From positions 1 to 64,000 of the forward strand of contig JAJKFJ010022673.1 of assembly GCA_027382625.1 (NCBI GenBank): 64,000 nt of DNA, read 5' to 3'. Position numbers and translations under genes: made by a program. Every line of letters begins with the position of its first letter. Positions within the stretch are counted from its first letter, which is position 1. The notes beneath the pieces are model-generated. The model was given only the letters and a program-made list of their open reading frames with translations, searched no databases and was not told where the DNA came from. This stretch comes from Tetmemena sp. SeJ-2015. Lineage: Eukaryota; Ciliophora; Spirotrichea; Sporadotrichida; Oxytrichidae. Of the stretch, positions 11,160-23,113 are shown one piece after another.

Positions 11160-12260
11160 AATAAAAGTTATAGAGATGCTAGAGTGCGGTAGTCAGGAAC
11201 AACAGCATTGGCCGAACTCATAACATAGTTCACAAGGACTACTACAGAGCAATAAAGACGCAAAAGAATGTGGACAACTATTTCTAGCAGGCTGCCTAGC
11301 CATCAAAGGCCAAACAGCTATAACAGTCCAAGCCGCAGAATAAATTTAAGAATCGCTCTCAGATCATCATGGAGGAGTTTTAAAATCCTCTCCTGCCCAC
11401 TGACAAGATCTACATGATAGATAAGGTGGTGCGGATGAGAGGGCTGAAAGGGCGCTTTGGCGTGGACCACTCAGAGATTCTTTACTACGAATTTGAGGTG
11501 GCGAACAAGGAGCGCGCTGATCACATGAATTGCCTGGTCTATAAGTCAGAAAATTTCCAGACGCAAGGCTCGCAATTTTAACTTCCTCCCTTAGTAGACA
11601 ACAGCGGACAAGGAGAATCAAAATGGAAACACTGGCCTGAATTCAAACAATTTGTTCTAGAGGCTTAACTAGAAAATAAGGAGAGGGAGAAGAGGCTGGC
11701 AGCGGCGATTGAAAGAGATACCTTCAGTAAGACTAGCAAGTCGAGCAAGTCTGTGAAGAATTTGAAGAGCAGTTCATCGCAAGCGAATGGGCTGGATGAA
11801 GATAAGAAACTCAGCTTTAATAAGTGGGTGAAAAGGAAAGGATTATAACATTGTTCACTTTCATTTATAAGGATGTTGAGAAGCGAGCAACTGATCAATG
11901 ATGAGAAGCAGCAGATAAGGCAGGAGCTGTATGAGCTTGCTAAATAAGAGAAATCCGACTAAGAGCTTAAATAAGAAGAGATATTCACTAACGTCATACA
12001 GAGTGAACACATGGAACAATGGATTCTACAAAAGAGTATAAAAATGAGGCACATAAGATAGCGCAGGTTCTGGATTTACAGGAGATCGAAACCATTTAAA
12101 GACAACTGGGGAAGCAGTCTAACTTAAAGTCTTATAGAGACTTGGTATCAGCTAATCAGAAAGAGACAGGAGGTATTGCATGAGGAAGAAATGCGCAAGA
12201 GCCTGGTGGCGTGAAATGCTGCTACAAACATAAATACAATTTGTAGAGCTCCTTAATAAA
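11160..12260 (+). pseudogene. Decayed CCDC34-like coiled-coil gene (copy A)
   Basis: It aligns base for base with the intact gene at 20290-21765. The block DKIYMIDKVVRMRGLKGRFG is kept. After ENFQTQGS the frame is shifted by a 2-base loss and returns only near 11670. The splice region after FNKWVKRK is altered, and the segment coding for the second half of the coiled coil has lost several blocks (ends near VSANQKETGG instead of continuing). No full-length frame can be assembled. It may be a germline-limited relic or the source of a few somatic segments. Confidence 0.7.
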
Positions 12261-12565
12261 AATAATTATCAAAACAAAAATAATAAAAATATTTATTTTT
12301 TTATTGTTTGAGATATTTATGAGGAAAAAGAATTCCATCACAAAAAAATATCACTTCCTCTGCACTTTATTGATAATTTTTAGCAAAAATTCCTCTTGAT
12401 ATATTTCACTTATGGGACTTAAAAGAAAAACCTCTCTTCTAGAATCTTAGTATACATTTTAAGATTTAAGAATAATTAAAGGATATGATTGTTATGATTA
12501 TGACGAGAATTTTATATAATTTAAGTAGCGAATCTTAGACTTTGGTCATTAATAAAAAATCAGTA

Positions 12566-13600
12566 TCAAGGCTAATGGCAGATGACTATCGCAAGCTCTA
12601 CTAGTTTGGGGTCTAGAACTTTTGGTCAACAAATAAATAAAGTCATATTTATAGATCCATTCTTTCTTCATAAAGTGTTTAGTATCATGAAGGAACTTCT
12701 CCATCTCTGATCTTCGTTTAGCTTAGATACGACTCCTTTGACTCCAATGAGGGCGAGAGTAAGGTCTCTATAGTCCTCAAAGCTTTCTAAGCTGTAGTAA
12801 ATTTGCCTGGCACCAAAATCTAACTTCGACGAATCCTATTTCTTTAGGCTGAGCTCTCAGCCTTTCAGTACTTCTCTCAAAGAATGAGCCTTTTATAAAA
12901 AGCATCCGACATGCCATTCATTTTATTGACATCTTTCTGGAGATTTTAATTTTCATCGAATTCCAATCAGCCCTTGATAGTAAATGCCAATCTAAATTAA
13001 TTTAAAGATCAGATGTGATAAACCAATTTAATAATCTTACCTCTGACTTAGAGACTCTGAAAGCTTCTCTTAGCTGAACCTTGTGGTTGCTTACTAGCTT
13101 GAGCGAAAAATTTGCGAGGGGTCAGTGAATGGAAGTGACTAGTTGTCCGCTTAGCATCTAAAAATGAATCTGTCAGTTGCTGAAACTTTCTATTTCTCAA
13201 GCGCCTTCTCAATTAACCGAAAGAGTTATTCATGATTAGAATAGAGTAGAGTTTGATTTATGAAAGGAGTGATTATCCTAAGGTGTTAGCTCTTCCGACA
13301 AGATTTAGAATTTGAGGTAAGGAAATGCTGTGTAAGGAGCTGAGTTCACTATTCTAAATCACATTCCACAACTTCAGTTATTTAGTTTGCAATTTCCACT
13401 TCTCCCTTGTAAATATAAGAACAGGCTAAGACTGAGGTATGGATTCCGGGTTCTCTGGATTGGTAAACTCTTGCATGAGTGCTGATAGTAAAGAAAGGTT
13501 GCAAAGTAGTTTTAGTGTTACTTCTCCTAATAGTCGGCCACAGAATCCCAAATCTTGGCTAGAAAGTTTTGGGGAAAAAGAGCAGCAGAAGTGTTCTAAA
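12566..13600 (-). pseudogene. Decayed SAM methyltransferase, copy 1
   Basis: It aligns with copy 2 (21806-22911) over its whole length, ending LDPKLVELAIVIC and UGA. Many frameshifts and missing bases occur in the central part (12700-12960) and the N-terminal half (13050-13560), including loss of the motif I region. The position equivalent to the IES of copy 2 still carries a recognisable insert (about 12990-13036), but the two pointer copies no longer match well. Judged non-functional. Confidence 0.7.
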
Positions 13601-13877
13601 AATTATAATCAAATTGTTTATATTTAATTTATTCTATATACCAAATACATTATTTTTATAAACGAGCTCCTTAAGAGTTTATTATAGCTTAAGTGCGTAT
13701 TAAGTTAATTAAACCGCGACTATTAATATAAAACGAATATTGACTTTAGATAAGTTAAATTTGAAAATATTAAAAGTATAGTGAGATTAAATTAAAATTT
13801 GAAATAAATTTGAACTTTCACAAATAATATTTAATCAATTATACTTTTAAAGTTTTATAAAGGAAAATTTGAACAAT

Positions 13878-14117
13878 ATGGAGCACAGCATACCTGATTT
13901 AGAAGATGAAAAGCAATTTGAGTTCTGCTTTGTGCGTGACGACCCTTCTCAGCCCCCCTAGACCCCTACCTTCCCACCTTCTGCTGTTCCTGCCACAAAT
14001 TTCTAGAACAATGGTCACTAGATTGCTGGAAAAGACTTGATCCTCAACAACCAGACTATCAGAGGCAACAAGAGCTCTTATAAAAATTGCTACTTCTTTA
14101 TAAATAGAAGATAATGA
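13878..14117 (+). CDS. Small acidic/Pro-rich hypothetical protein
   Basis: An intact 79-codon frame from ATG to UGA with four in-frame UAR codons. Begins MEHSIPDLEDEKQFEFCF, has a PPQTPTFPPS Pro tract, and ends in a basic SSYKNCYFFINRR. General build (acidic N terminus, Gln/Pro middle, an N-x-T then Y/F-rich end) resembles the small proteins at 51521 and 52888, but similarity is weak. A second tiny frame (MEIPAKENSNEDQPQQQ) follows at 14215. Function unknown. Confidence 0.5.
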
Positions 14118-15279
14118 GCGAAGTTCCCCAAAAGCCGATCCCTGACATTTAATTTATTTTAAAAATTAAAAAAAATATTCTTTTGTTGTTGATTAATTTA
14201 TTATAAAATATGACATGGAAATACCTGCTAAAGAAAATAGCAATGAGGATTAGCCTCAACAACAATGAAATTATAAATTATATATGTGTAAAATTTAGTA
14301 TAAACAATTTTGAATGAGCAGAGACCCTTCCTCTCACTAGAACTTAAATTATTATGAATGGAGCACTTGCTCCTTATACTCTAGAAATTATATTTTGTCG
14401 ATTAGCTTCAACTTCAAACTGACTTCATTTTGGGTAAAATATAGGCAATAAAAGGCATAGAGTAAAAATATAAGGAATCAATTAATAGCTAAGATATTGT
14501 ATTACGCTTCAGCTAAAGAAAGTAAGCGCATTAATTTAAGAATATCTATTGTCTGCCTGCTGCTACCTAGAAGTAAGGAGCAAATTTCCCTGTAAATAAT
14601 GTAAGTTAGTTTATCCCAGCTTAAATCATGATAAGAATCTGTTATATTTAAGTACAGAGAATAAGATACACTAGAATAAATGACTATCGGAAAGAATGTA
14701 TTCTATAGTTTAGTAAGTATTCGCATTATCTAATAGCCCATTCTCTAAGAAAATAGGTATCACCCCAAGTGTAAATGTCAATCTTTTAATTAAAAAAAGA
14801 TGTGAGAATCCTGTTTATCATTTATTTAGTTGTATTTGAGATTGGGTTTCATAAAGAAGTTATTAAAGGTATCAAATCGAAGACATGCTATATCCCATGA
14901 CTTTCACAAAGGACTACCATTTCAATAGTTTCTATTCTTTAGTTCTTTAAAAATAAAAGATGAATCATTTAAGTTTTTATAACTTTTGAAGGACTCTATT
15001 TATCTTATTAAACCCATCTATCTCTCTCCCCTCACTTTTCTTTACAATAGAATTTTGCTCTAGTTCAGTAACTAAGTGCAAAGCTTCGCTTTTAAAATTC
15101 AGCTCTTGGTTAGTACGTAGAAAGAGTGTATTTGCTTTAGTTAGAGAAGTAATCTTTATTTTTCTCTTTCACATTCTTAAATTTTATAGAATCCAAAGCA
15201 TAAACTTAATTTTCTAAACATAGAATAATTTACTACACACATATTTAAGATGCCTTTAAAATTGATTTGACCAATTCTC
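14118..15279. other. AT-rich region with scattered short coding-like pieces
   Basis: No gene could be assembled. Short UGA-free pieces near 14470-14600 (CLPAATQKQGANFP) look coding and could be upstream segments of the decayed FG-nucleoporin that follows. The rest is AT-rich and probably germline-limited. Confidence 0.3.
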
Positions 15280-15910
15280 AATTAATCTTATTATTGAGAT
15301 TAAGTATTAATTATTGGAATAAAATAGGAGATTATTAAATTATTAAATAAATTGATAGCAAAGTCTGGTAAGCTTATTTTAAAAGCTCAACGTGTTAGTG
15401 ACCGCCTTTTTACCGTTTATTTTTTATATCTACATCTCAAACTCTTTGTGTATTTTGAACAGCAATTAATTTCAGTATTAGTTGTAAACTCTAAACCATT
15501 CATAAGCAACATCAACTCCTTCACTCCTTGTCTTTTGACAAAGTGCTGATTAGCCTTCCACATCGCTTTTTAACAGTAATAAACCTAATCCACTTACTAC
15601 GAGTGGTCAAGCTTTGCCCACTAAATCGCTTTTTGGAAATACATCTCCTAATAAAATTATTTTATACTGTATATAGTTATATATAACTAATTTTTTATAA
15701 TGATAATCAAAGTGCTTCTCTATTTGGTACAGGTGATTAAAATAAAAAAATACTCTAATTCGATTTATAGGAGTCAAAAAATAATTAATCTATATGTTGG
15801 AAATCAAGTAAGCACAAATCCTCTCTTTCAAAAGCATCAAGATTCCACTTAAAAACAGCCTCCATTTTCAGCATTAAAAACCCCATAATATGATAAGAAA
15901 GTGAAAATAA
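15280..15910 (+). pseudogene. Decayed partial copy of the FG nucleoporin at 36852
   Basis: It matches 36780-37400 in order: the leader ATAAATTGATAGCAAAGT, an SLF block (PSTSLFNSNKPNP), GGQALPTKSLFGN, SASLFGTG, an intron at the same place, and NPLFQKHQDSTQKQ. The start codon of the intact copy (ATGGCAAACTT at 36852) reads CTGGTAAGCTT here, and the long 3' half is absent. A truncated, start-less duplicate. Confidence 0.65.
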
Positions 15911-16430
15911 GTTGTGAATAATTAATTTCTTTATTAATACTTATAATCATGCGAGTCAAACGCGAAATTACTCAAAAATAACTACACATCCTTTATCTCA
16001 GTTTCCATTTTGACTCTAAGGTATGGATGTAGTACCCTTATCAGTAGTAATAGCCAGTTCTCAACATCAACTCCATCGCAAAAATGTTGAGAGTGCCAAA
16101 AACTATACTCTCGCATTTGAAGTTGCTTTGCAGATGAGAAAGTTAGAAGTTGCAGCTGTTCCTCATCGCACTTCAAGTTTCGTGCACATCAATTATTGAT
16201 TGATCCTCAAACTCTTCGCCACTAAGCGCACTTCAAGTTTGGTAGCGCGCAAGATTTTTCCATAGATAGTTTCTTTATCTCAAGATCTCTCCTTAACTGT
16301 AGCAAACATCTATCGTTGAAATTGCATAACATACAAAACTGTGAATCGAGTGAAGCGCGTTATAGACTTCACTAAGCCATTTTATATAATAATCCTTAAA
16401 TATATTTACTTCTCCAGGTGTGAGAGGATC
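15911..16430. other. Spacer with a short direct repeat
   Basis: No gene recognised. GCACTTCAAGTTT occurs twice (about 16168 and 16229), each followed by a G/C-richer patch. This could be the edge of the transposon-derived block that starts just downstream. Confidence 0.3.
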
Positions 16431-16439
16431 GTGAAAGTT

Positions 16440-16811
16440 TGATGTGCTACGAAGCTGTGTTCACACACAACACCTTCATGAAGAAGATTTTGTACAAGAA
16501 GCACGAAAACCCATAGAAGTTTACAGTAGAAAGTAAATATAACTACAAGTTTCGTTAAACTTGCAGGAATCAGTGAAGACCAGCTTAGAAGCTTATTCCT
16601 TCATCCTCGCTTCTATCAAGCGAGAGCATTAATGTTGCGTTCCTTAAGAAGCTCAGAGAGAAGATCACAGACGGTGAGATGTTCTACTCTTTACAACCTC
16701 AGCGTAACAAGACAAAGGAAGCGAAGAAGGCATACGCTGAGTTGAAATCAACTCCGTTTTTTAATGTTCCATACTCGCCAGAGTTCAACGGCATTGAGTT
16801 TTACTACTGAA
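16440..16811 (+). mobile_element. Remnant of an IS630/Tc1-type (TBE-like) DDE transposase
   Basis: The C-terminal third of a transposase is readable: SLEAYSFILASIK, then FLKKLREKITDGE, then LKSTPFFNVPYSPEFNGIEFYY. The block PYSPEFNxIE with its Glu is the third catalytic position of the DDE/D superfamily (IS630/Tc1/mariner), and the wording is close to ciliate TBE transposases. The N-terminal Asp region is missing or unreadable, frames change around 16555 and 16630, and a UGA follows directly. No telomere-like terminal repeats were found. A dead copy. Confidence 0.8.
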
Positions 16812-17194
16812 CTTAGTTAATGGACACTATAAGAAGCTGCTGCTCTATACTTGATGCATGATTAAGCTTCGATACAGGGGGATTTAATAGTGAGTATTTT
16901 AAGATGAGTGGAAGAAGAGAAGACAAAGTTATTTTGCGAGATAAGGTAGAGGTGAATATTTAGGAAAAGTTTTAAGCTTAACTTAATGACTTAAGTCACT
17001 TTTGCTTATCTGGAAGAAGGGATTTCTATAGGGGTTCCTTTCTCTCTTCTGTGGCCAGATGGACCTGCTTCCTCATCTTCGAACCTGCTCCGCATCTATG
17101 TGCATCTCGTCGCCCTAAGTTTGTATAGTGATAGACGCTGCTCACCTCGATGCTTGTATTTTGCTTCCGTGCTCTGAATACCTTTCTCTCTCCT

Positions 17195-17789
17195 TCATTA
17201 AGTAGATGCAGTGCCAGGTTTCTCTACAAGGTTAAAACTTAAAAATTTTACTAGAGAAGTAGGGATACTTCTGAAGCTGCTCAAACCATTCGTCGCTGAT
17301 AACTAATCCTTGCTTTTTTGGGGTCGTTCTCCTCTACTTAGAATCTCTTCCTGTGTGGCATCTTCAATGATCTCTTTGGGGTACTCTGCACGTACAGTAC
17401 AAGGACGCCAAAAGAAGAACCTTCGTTCTGGCAACTTGTTTTGAGAGTTGTTCCTTGTTGGGAAAGGAATAGAGCAACCCCCGGGATCTCCCATCGCATC
17501 GTCATACATATTATGACTGAGATCTCAGGATAGTTTGGGATCTCCATCATGTTGACATCGATTTTTGAGAAGCTTTCTTCTCATCAGCAAGAATTGCTTG
17601 TGAGGAACGAGATCTTTTTCCCAAATACTTTGTCGGAAGAACAAAACCAACTAAGATTATTGTTACTCCATAAAAAGAGTTCTTCCCTTGCTAAGTGAGG
17701 TACCTGTAGAGGTCTTCCTTGCTTCGGAACTTTTGCCCCAATTTCTTGCGCTTCCACTCTTAATCGCTAACATTCAAGTTTTCCACCAT
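17195..17789 (-). mobile_element. Broken second ORF of the TBE-like element
   Basis: Starts MVENLNVSDQEWKRKKLGQK then FRSKEDLYRYLTQQGKNSF and a hydrophobic VTIILVGFVLP. After two frame changes near 17530-17570 it continues as MYDDAMGDPGG and RRFFFWRPCTVRAEYPKEII, to a UGA. TBE elements carry three ORFs (42 kDa transposase, 22 kDa, 57 kDa). By position between the other two, this is probably the 22 kDa ORF; I infer that from context and do not recognise a domain. Confidence 0.5.
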
Positions 17790-18411
17790 CTTGCGAGTAC
17801 TCGTTGTTCTATTTGAAAATCAAAGTTATTATTTGATTTTAGATCCCAACGAAGCTAAAGTCTTACTATTTAATATGAATCCTATAGGATGACAAGCTGA
17901 AATAGATAGAGCTAGAGAACTAACGAATTTAGGTGCAAGTTGTGAAGATGGAGCTCTTTTTTATATTGGGGCCCATTAAATTAATACTAATTATATATTC
18001 TTTAAAAATAATTAGAAGCAATACTAAAGTTCTGCAATAAAATTTTAGCAGTTCAATCGCGTTGCAATAAATTAGTAGCACTATTTTTAACCTATCGTGA
18101 CGTCGACATTACTAAACTGGTTGCCAAGGGAAATTGTAGCACTACTAACTGCGTTTTGAACTTAATTCGTAGCAAAATCAAGCAGAATAAAAGATAAAAA
18201 TGGAGCATCTAATAATAAATAAGAAAGATGAAGAACTCAATAACTGACAGCAATCTTTTGGGACTCTGGGTGTTCTTTGGAGTGCTCTGGAACTAGCAAA
18301 AAGCATACATAATAATAAGGGCGGGCTCTCATAATTTAAAAATTTGAATTTAAGATGGCAACCAACCAGATAAGAAACAAGTAAAACCTTAGCAAACACA
18401 AGCTAAACTAA

Positions 18412-19740
18412 TGTTCGACAGCAACCAAACAAGATCTGTGTGCACTAAGTGCAAGGGAGAGCTCTCTGAACTTGAGCTCGAGCCAAGAGATCTCTGTGCT
18501 TTAAATTGTTCAAGCCAAGAGTTGAGAAGTCGGTGGGCGTTTAAACTAATCGCACCTGATGCTCCTCTTGTTGCTGCTCCAGAGATCAATGAAAGGGGAA
18601 GAAACTTTTTGAATGCGAATAATGTCAACGACATTTCGAAAATATCCCCAAAGACTCAACGGGACAATCAAGGAAGTCCACTCCAGACAAACCTAAGATC
18701 TATATGAAAGCATTAGAAAGTGGACGGTCGCTATCCTTGCTCAACTTGTGAGCAGACATTCTCTCACTCTGCTTTCCTCAAGAAACAACAGGAGAAGAAG
18801 CACATGGGGTGAGTTCGTAATTGAGGATAAAGAAACTTTAAAGATGGTGCCAGCTAAGAGGGAAGCACGATACCTTGACAAGGTTCAACTAAAGAGGAAG
18901 CAAGAGGAGAAAAGAGGAAGATTGGTTCATGAATCAGAAGCCTTAGTGTATGGTGTCAGTAAAGTTTCAGCTAGCTCAAAGCAAGACTCCATGCTTGAGA
19001 GTTGTAACTTGGAGGAGTGTGTTCAAAATTACCTCCACCTTGCTGATGCGAAAACGAAGAGACACCATCATACAAGAAGATATGCTTACAAATCTTCCCT
19101 TACGAAATACCTTGTAAAGAAGGGAAAAGAGAGGTCTTGATTCGCGAACGAAATGACAGTGTTTAGAGAAGCGAGGGCAAAAAATGAAGTACGTTTCATC
19201 TTGTTGGTGTTCTTATCGATCATGATTACATCGCCATTTGCCTTCCTAAATGGGAGATCACACTAAGAGAATTTCTCAGCACGAGGGGCAACAATACTAG
19301 CTTACTGCTATTCTCACTGACCTCGTTAGAGGAGTGATGGAGTTGCATGAGTTGGGATTCAGAATTTCAAAACCAGAGAACATCATGATAAACTTTAACC
19401 AGTCAGAGCAACTGTCATAGACTTCAAAAGATGTAAAGAAAAACATTGAGAAGCACGGTGCAAGGAACTGCAGGCTACTTCCCATAGAGAAAAGACTTGG
19501 CTCAACGGGTTTATGCAGTGGGACATTTGGTCTATAGTTGCAATCAACTTGAATGCGATATGAAACCAGAGGAATACTACTAGTGTGAAAGGAAGATGAT
19601 GCAATATAATTCGCAACAAGACATTGTAAGATAACCAGGTATCAGAATCTTTGAAAAAGCAACCTATGAAACCTAACGTCAGTTATCTGAGATAGAGGAA
19701 GCATTAAAGGGATAAAAATAAGATAAGAGATCAAGTCACC
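18412..19740 (+). mobile_element. Broken zinc-finger/kinase-like ORF of the TBE-like element (57 kDa type)
   Basis: Opens with a Cys pair (CTKCKGELSE). Near 18730 it has a C2H2 finger (YPCSTCEQTFSHSAFLKKQQ plus EKKH), and further down VQNYLHLADAKTKRHHHTRR. Near 19310-19430 come kinase-like pieces: LTDLVRGVMELHELGF, KPENIMINF and VTVIDFK. A zinc finger joined to a kinase-like region is the known make-up of the TBE 57 kDa ORF. At least four frame changes and UGAs break it. A related stretch recurs at 35817, so the element type is dispersed. Confidence 0.7.
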
Positions 19741-20289
19741 TTTCTAGAAACTTTAGATGGGTTGTTTTAAAGGTTAAAATTTAGCAGGATTATAATAAAT
19801 AAGAAATTAATTATACACAACTTATTTTCACTTTCTTATAATATTATTGTTCTTTGGGGTTTTGAATTGCCTCGCCCCAATTATAAAAATAATTTAATTT
19901 CTGTGATTTTAATTGAATGAGTTTAACGTTTGAATAGAAAAAGGTAGACCACTATTCATATTATTTCCATTGCTTGTGCTCTATCTTCTTCTTATTTAGA
20001 AAAGTATTTTTATCTTATCAAATAATTAATTCTAGTCCCTCTTCCTTCTAAGTCAATCCCTTTTTCTTGTTGTATCTTTCTTTTGACTAAACTTTATTAC
20101 TATCATTGATTAACTTGTTGATAACTGATTTATGAATTGAGGAATTATAGAGATCATTATAAATTATAAATTTGCATTTCACTCTTAAATAAAATGTTGC
20201 TAGATCAGATGTAACAGCAGGTATCAATTTCACCCTTCCTTTTACTTCAAGAAGTAACAATTTATAGAGATGCCAGAGTGCGGTAGTCA

Positions 20290-21765
20290 GGGACAACAGC
20301 ATTGGCCGAACTCATAACATAGTTCACAAGGACTACTACAGAGCAATGAAGATGCAAAAGAACGTGGATAACTATTTCACTCAAGCCACTTAGCCATCAA
20401 AGGCCAAACAGCTATAACAGTCCAAGTCGCAGAATAAATTTAAGAATCGCTCTCAACTCATCATGGAGGAATTTTAAAATCCTCTCTTGCCCACTGATAA
20501 GATGTACATGATTGATAAAGTGGTGCGGATGAGAGGGTTGAAGGGGCGCTTTGGTGTGGACCATTCCGAGATTCTAAACTATGAATTTGAAGTGGCGAAC
20601 AAAGAGCGCGCTGATCACATGAATCGGCTGGTCTATAAGTCCGAAAATTTCTAGACGCAAGGCTCGGATAACTTTAACTTCCTCCCTCAGTAGACTACAG
20701 CGGACAAGGAGAATCAAAATGGGAACACTGGCCTGAATTCTAGCATCTTGTTCTAGAGACTCAGTTTGAGGGAATTAGAGAATAAGGAGAGGGAGAAGAG
20801 GCTGGCAGCGGCAATTGCTGGTGATACTTTCAGTAAAACGAGCAAGTCCAGCAAGTCTGTGAAGAATTTGAAAAGCAGTTCATCTCAAGCGAAGGGACTG
20901 GATGATGATAAGAAGCTCAGCTTTAATGAGTGGGTAAAGAGGAAGGATTTTTATGATGTGTGATTATTTTTCGTTCTTTATCTTGTTTAAGGACGCCGAG
21001 AAGCGCATGAAGGAACGACTGATCAATGATGAGAAGCAGTATATAAGGCAGGAGCTGTATGAGCTCGCCCAATAAGAGCAGTTCGACTAAGAATTGAAGT
21101 AAGTGTCGATATTCGATAAGTGTGCATATAGGGTGAAGTACATGGAGGAGTGGTTGATGCAGAAGAGGTTGAATGAAGCGCAGAAGATAGCTTAGCTGAT
21201 GGATTTGCAGGAGAGGGAAACAATACAAAAGCAGTTGCGCGAGCAGACTAACTTCAAATCGTATCGAGATTGGTTGAAAAAGAACATGATAAAGGAAAAA
21301 TAGCAGAAGTACTAACTGCTCAGGAAGAGGTAGGAGCTATTGGAGCGGGAGAAGGACGAAGAGATGCGCAGGAGCCTTGAGGCACAAGTGGAATATTAGT
21401 AATGGGAGTTAGAAAAATAAAAGCAGGAGAAGGAAGCTAAGAGATAGCAGCAGAGGGCACAGTAGGAGAATGAAATAATGGAGCAAGTCTAAAACTAAAG
21501 GAGGGATATGCAATAGAGGATGAATGATATTGAACGCCAATAAATTGAATCAGCCTAGAGCTCCTAAATAAAAAAATTAATTGCTTAAAATTAAATTAAC
21601 AATTCTTAAGAGATAATTCATGAAGAATACATAATAATCACTTAAAATACGATGCATCTATATTTCAAAATATCAGAAATAAACTTGAAATAGACTTCAT
21701 TTAGTTCTTAAGAATAATTAAAAGATATTAGTGATATGATTATGACGAGAGTTTAAATAATTTGA
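20290..21765 (+). CDS. CCDC34-like coiled-coil protein
   Basis: A basic, strongly helical protein. The N-terminal part has KMYMIDKVVRMRGLKGRFGV and an N-T-Q-rich linker. A Ser/Lys tract (SKSSKSVKNLKSSSS) follows, then LSFNEWVKRK, a 34 bp intron (near 20959-20992), and DAEKRMKERLINDEKQ. The long Glu/Gln/Arg coiled coil includes EEWLMQKRLNEAQ, FKSYRDWLKK and REKDEEMRRSLEAQ. Repeated W/K-spaced 'WLxKK' units in a coiled coil are typical of the CCDC34 family, linked to cilia and flagella. Start uncertain: the frame is open upstream of MKMQKNVDNYF and a 5' exon is possible. The stop is the UGA at 21763. The paralog at 11160 is decayed. Confidence 0.6.
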
Positions 21766-21805
21766 GTCGAAGAATCTTTAACAGAAATAATTAATGAAAG
21801 TAGTT

Positions 21806-22911
21806 TCAAGGTTTCTAGCAGATGACGATCGCAACCTCTACTAGTTTAGGATCTAAGAACTTGTGGTCTCTAATAAATAAATTGATAACAGGTCCCATTC
21901 TTTCTTCATAAAGTGTTTTGGCATCTGAAAGGAATTTCTCCATCTGCTCTTCGCTTAGTTTCGATACAACTCCTTTGATTCCAGGATGGGCGAGGGTAAG
22001 GTCTCTATAGTCTTCAAAGCTTTCTAAGCTGAAGTACATAGGCTGATACCAAAATCTAACGCCCACGAATCCCATCTCTTCAAGTTCTGCTTTCATTCCC
22101 TCGGGATCCTCGCCCAAGGAATGAGCCTTTTTCAAAAAGGCGTCCATATCTGGCAGCCCATTCATTTTGTAAGCATCCTTCAGGAGATTTTGATTTCCAT
22201 CGAATTCCAATCTTCCCATGATAGTGAATGCTAATCTTTGCGTAATAAATTGAATTTTTAAAAAAAAGTTTAATAATCTTCCTCCTGACTTAGTGACTCT
22301 AAAAGCTTCTCTGAGCTAAGCTTTGTGGTCGCTTACTAGCATGAGGGAAAGATTTGCGAGGTACACGTCAAATGAGGAGTCTGTAAAGGGAAGTGACTAA
22401 TTGTCTGCTTGGCAACCAAATATGAATCTGTCAGTCTCTGAAACATTCTATTGCTCAAGTACTTTCTCAATAAACCAAAGATTTATTCTTTTATTGAAAA
22501 AGATCTCTTTCTTACTTTATCAAAGGAGTGATCATCCTAAGGTGCTACCTCATTTAAGAGGATTTAGAATTTATTGTGAGAGACCGCTGTGTAGGACTCG
22601 CTGAGTTCACTATCCTCAAATCTTTTCCTCATCACTTCCATCATTTAGCTGGAAAAGTCACATGCAACAACCACGCCTCCCCTCTGTAGATAAGTGCTAG
22701 CCAAGACTTAGGTATGGAATCCCGATCCACAAGCCACCTCCAAGATTCTCTTGGCTTGGTCTACTCTTGCATGGGTGCAGAGAGTAATGAAGGGCTGCAA
22801 AGTAGTTTTAATGTTATTCTTCTCATAGTAATCCGCTACAGAGTCCCACATTTTGGCTTGAGTGATTTGGGGAAGTTGAGAAGCACTCTCACTTTCTTAC
22901 TTTTACTGCAT
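21806..22911 (-). CDS. Class I SAM-dependent methyltransferase, copy 2
   Basis: Rossmann-fold methyltransferase. Motif I is RILEVACGSGFHTQVLA, followed by VVVACDFSSQMMEVM (acidic residue contacting SAM), FIFGCQADNQSLPF and YLANLSLMLV (motif IV region). The family C-terminal domain reads MGFVGVRFWYQPMYFSLESF, ends LVEVAIVICQKP, and stops at UGA. Substrate unknown; the general layout is UbiE/COQ5-like. A 42 bp IES with pointer TAATCTT lies at 22232-22280. A further region (about 22478-22520) between SFDK and FIEK must lose a length equal to 2 modulo 3 to keep the frame; no clean pointer was found there. Convergent with the CCDC34-like gene. Confidence 0.7.
22232..22280 (-). other. IES in methyltransferase copy 2, pointer TAATCTT
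   Basis: TAATCTT occurs at 22232-22238 and 22274-22280 and brackets an AT-rich insert with no GT-AG ends. Removing 42 bases joins SGGRL to AFTIMGR, the wording of the uninterrupted paralogs (SGARLAFSVMGR in copy 4, GSHLAFTIWGR in copy 7). Confidence 0.85.
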
Positions 22912-23113
22912 ATCTTTTAAGAATATATTATAGATACTAAACAAGAGTCTGAGTTAAATAGTGGATTAGAGAAGGTAAATTACGTCATTAACCCAGATTA
23001 CCAATTTAATTGAGAGAAAGTTTAACCAGTGAAATTGAGACAAAGGAATTGACGTGGCCAGCTTGTTTTAAACTTTTTTTTATTAAAGTTAACTCAATAG
23101 AGTTTATATTAAT

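Larger units (their letters stand above)
10790..13640. repeat. Segmental duplication, copy A (decayed)
   Basis: This ~2.9 kb block matches 19895-22925 in the same order and orientation: upstream leader (GAATGAGTTCAACGTTTGAA near 10823 versus 19915), CCDC34-like gene, then a convergent methyltransferase gene. Similarity is high in coding parts, with many small indels outside. Copy A carries the disabling differences, so it looks like the older decaying partner. Confidence 0.85.
19895..22925. repeat. Segmental duplication, copy B (better preserved)
   Basis: Partner of 10790-13640. It contains an apparently intact CCDC34-like gene and methyltransferase copy 2, arranged tail to tail with about 40 bp between their UGA codons. 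That is the layout of a two-gene somatic chromosome. Confidence 0.85.

Noticed and set aside
18000..18180. Repeated GCAATAAATTAGTAGCA-like words as a CRISPR or satellite array
   Set aside because: Only two or three irregular copies, no constant spacing; likely decayed transposon flank.
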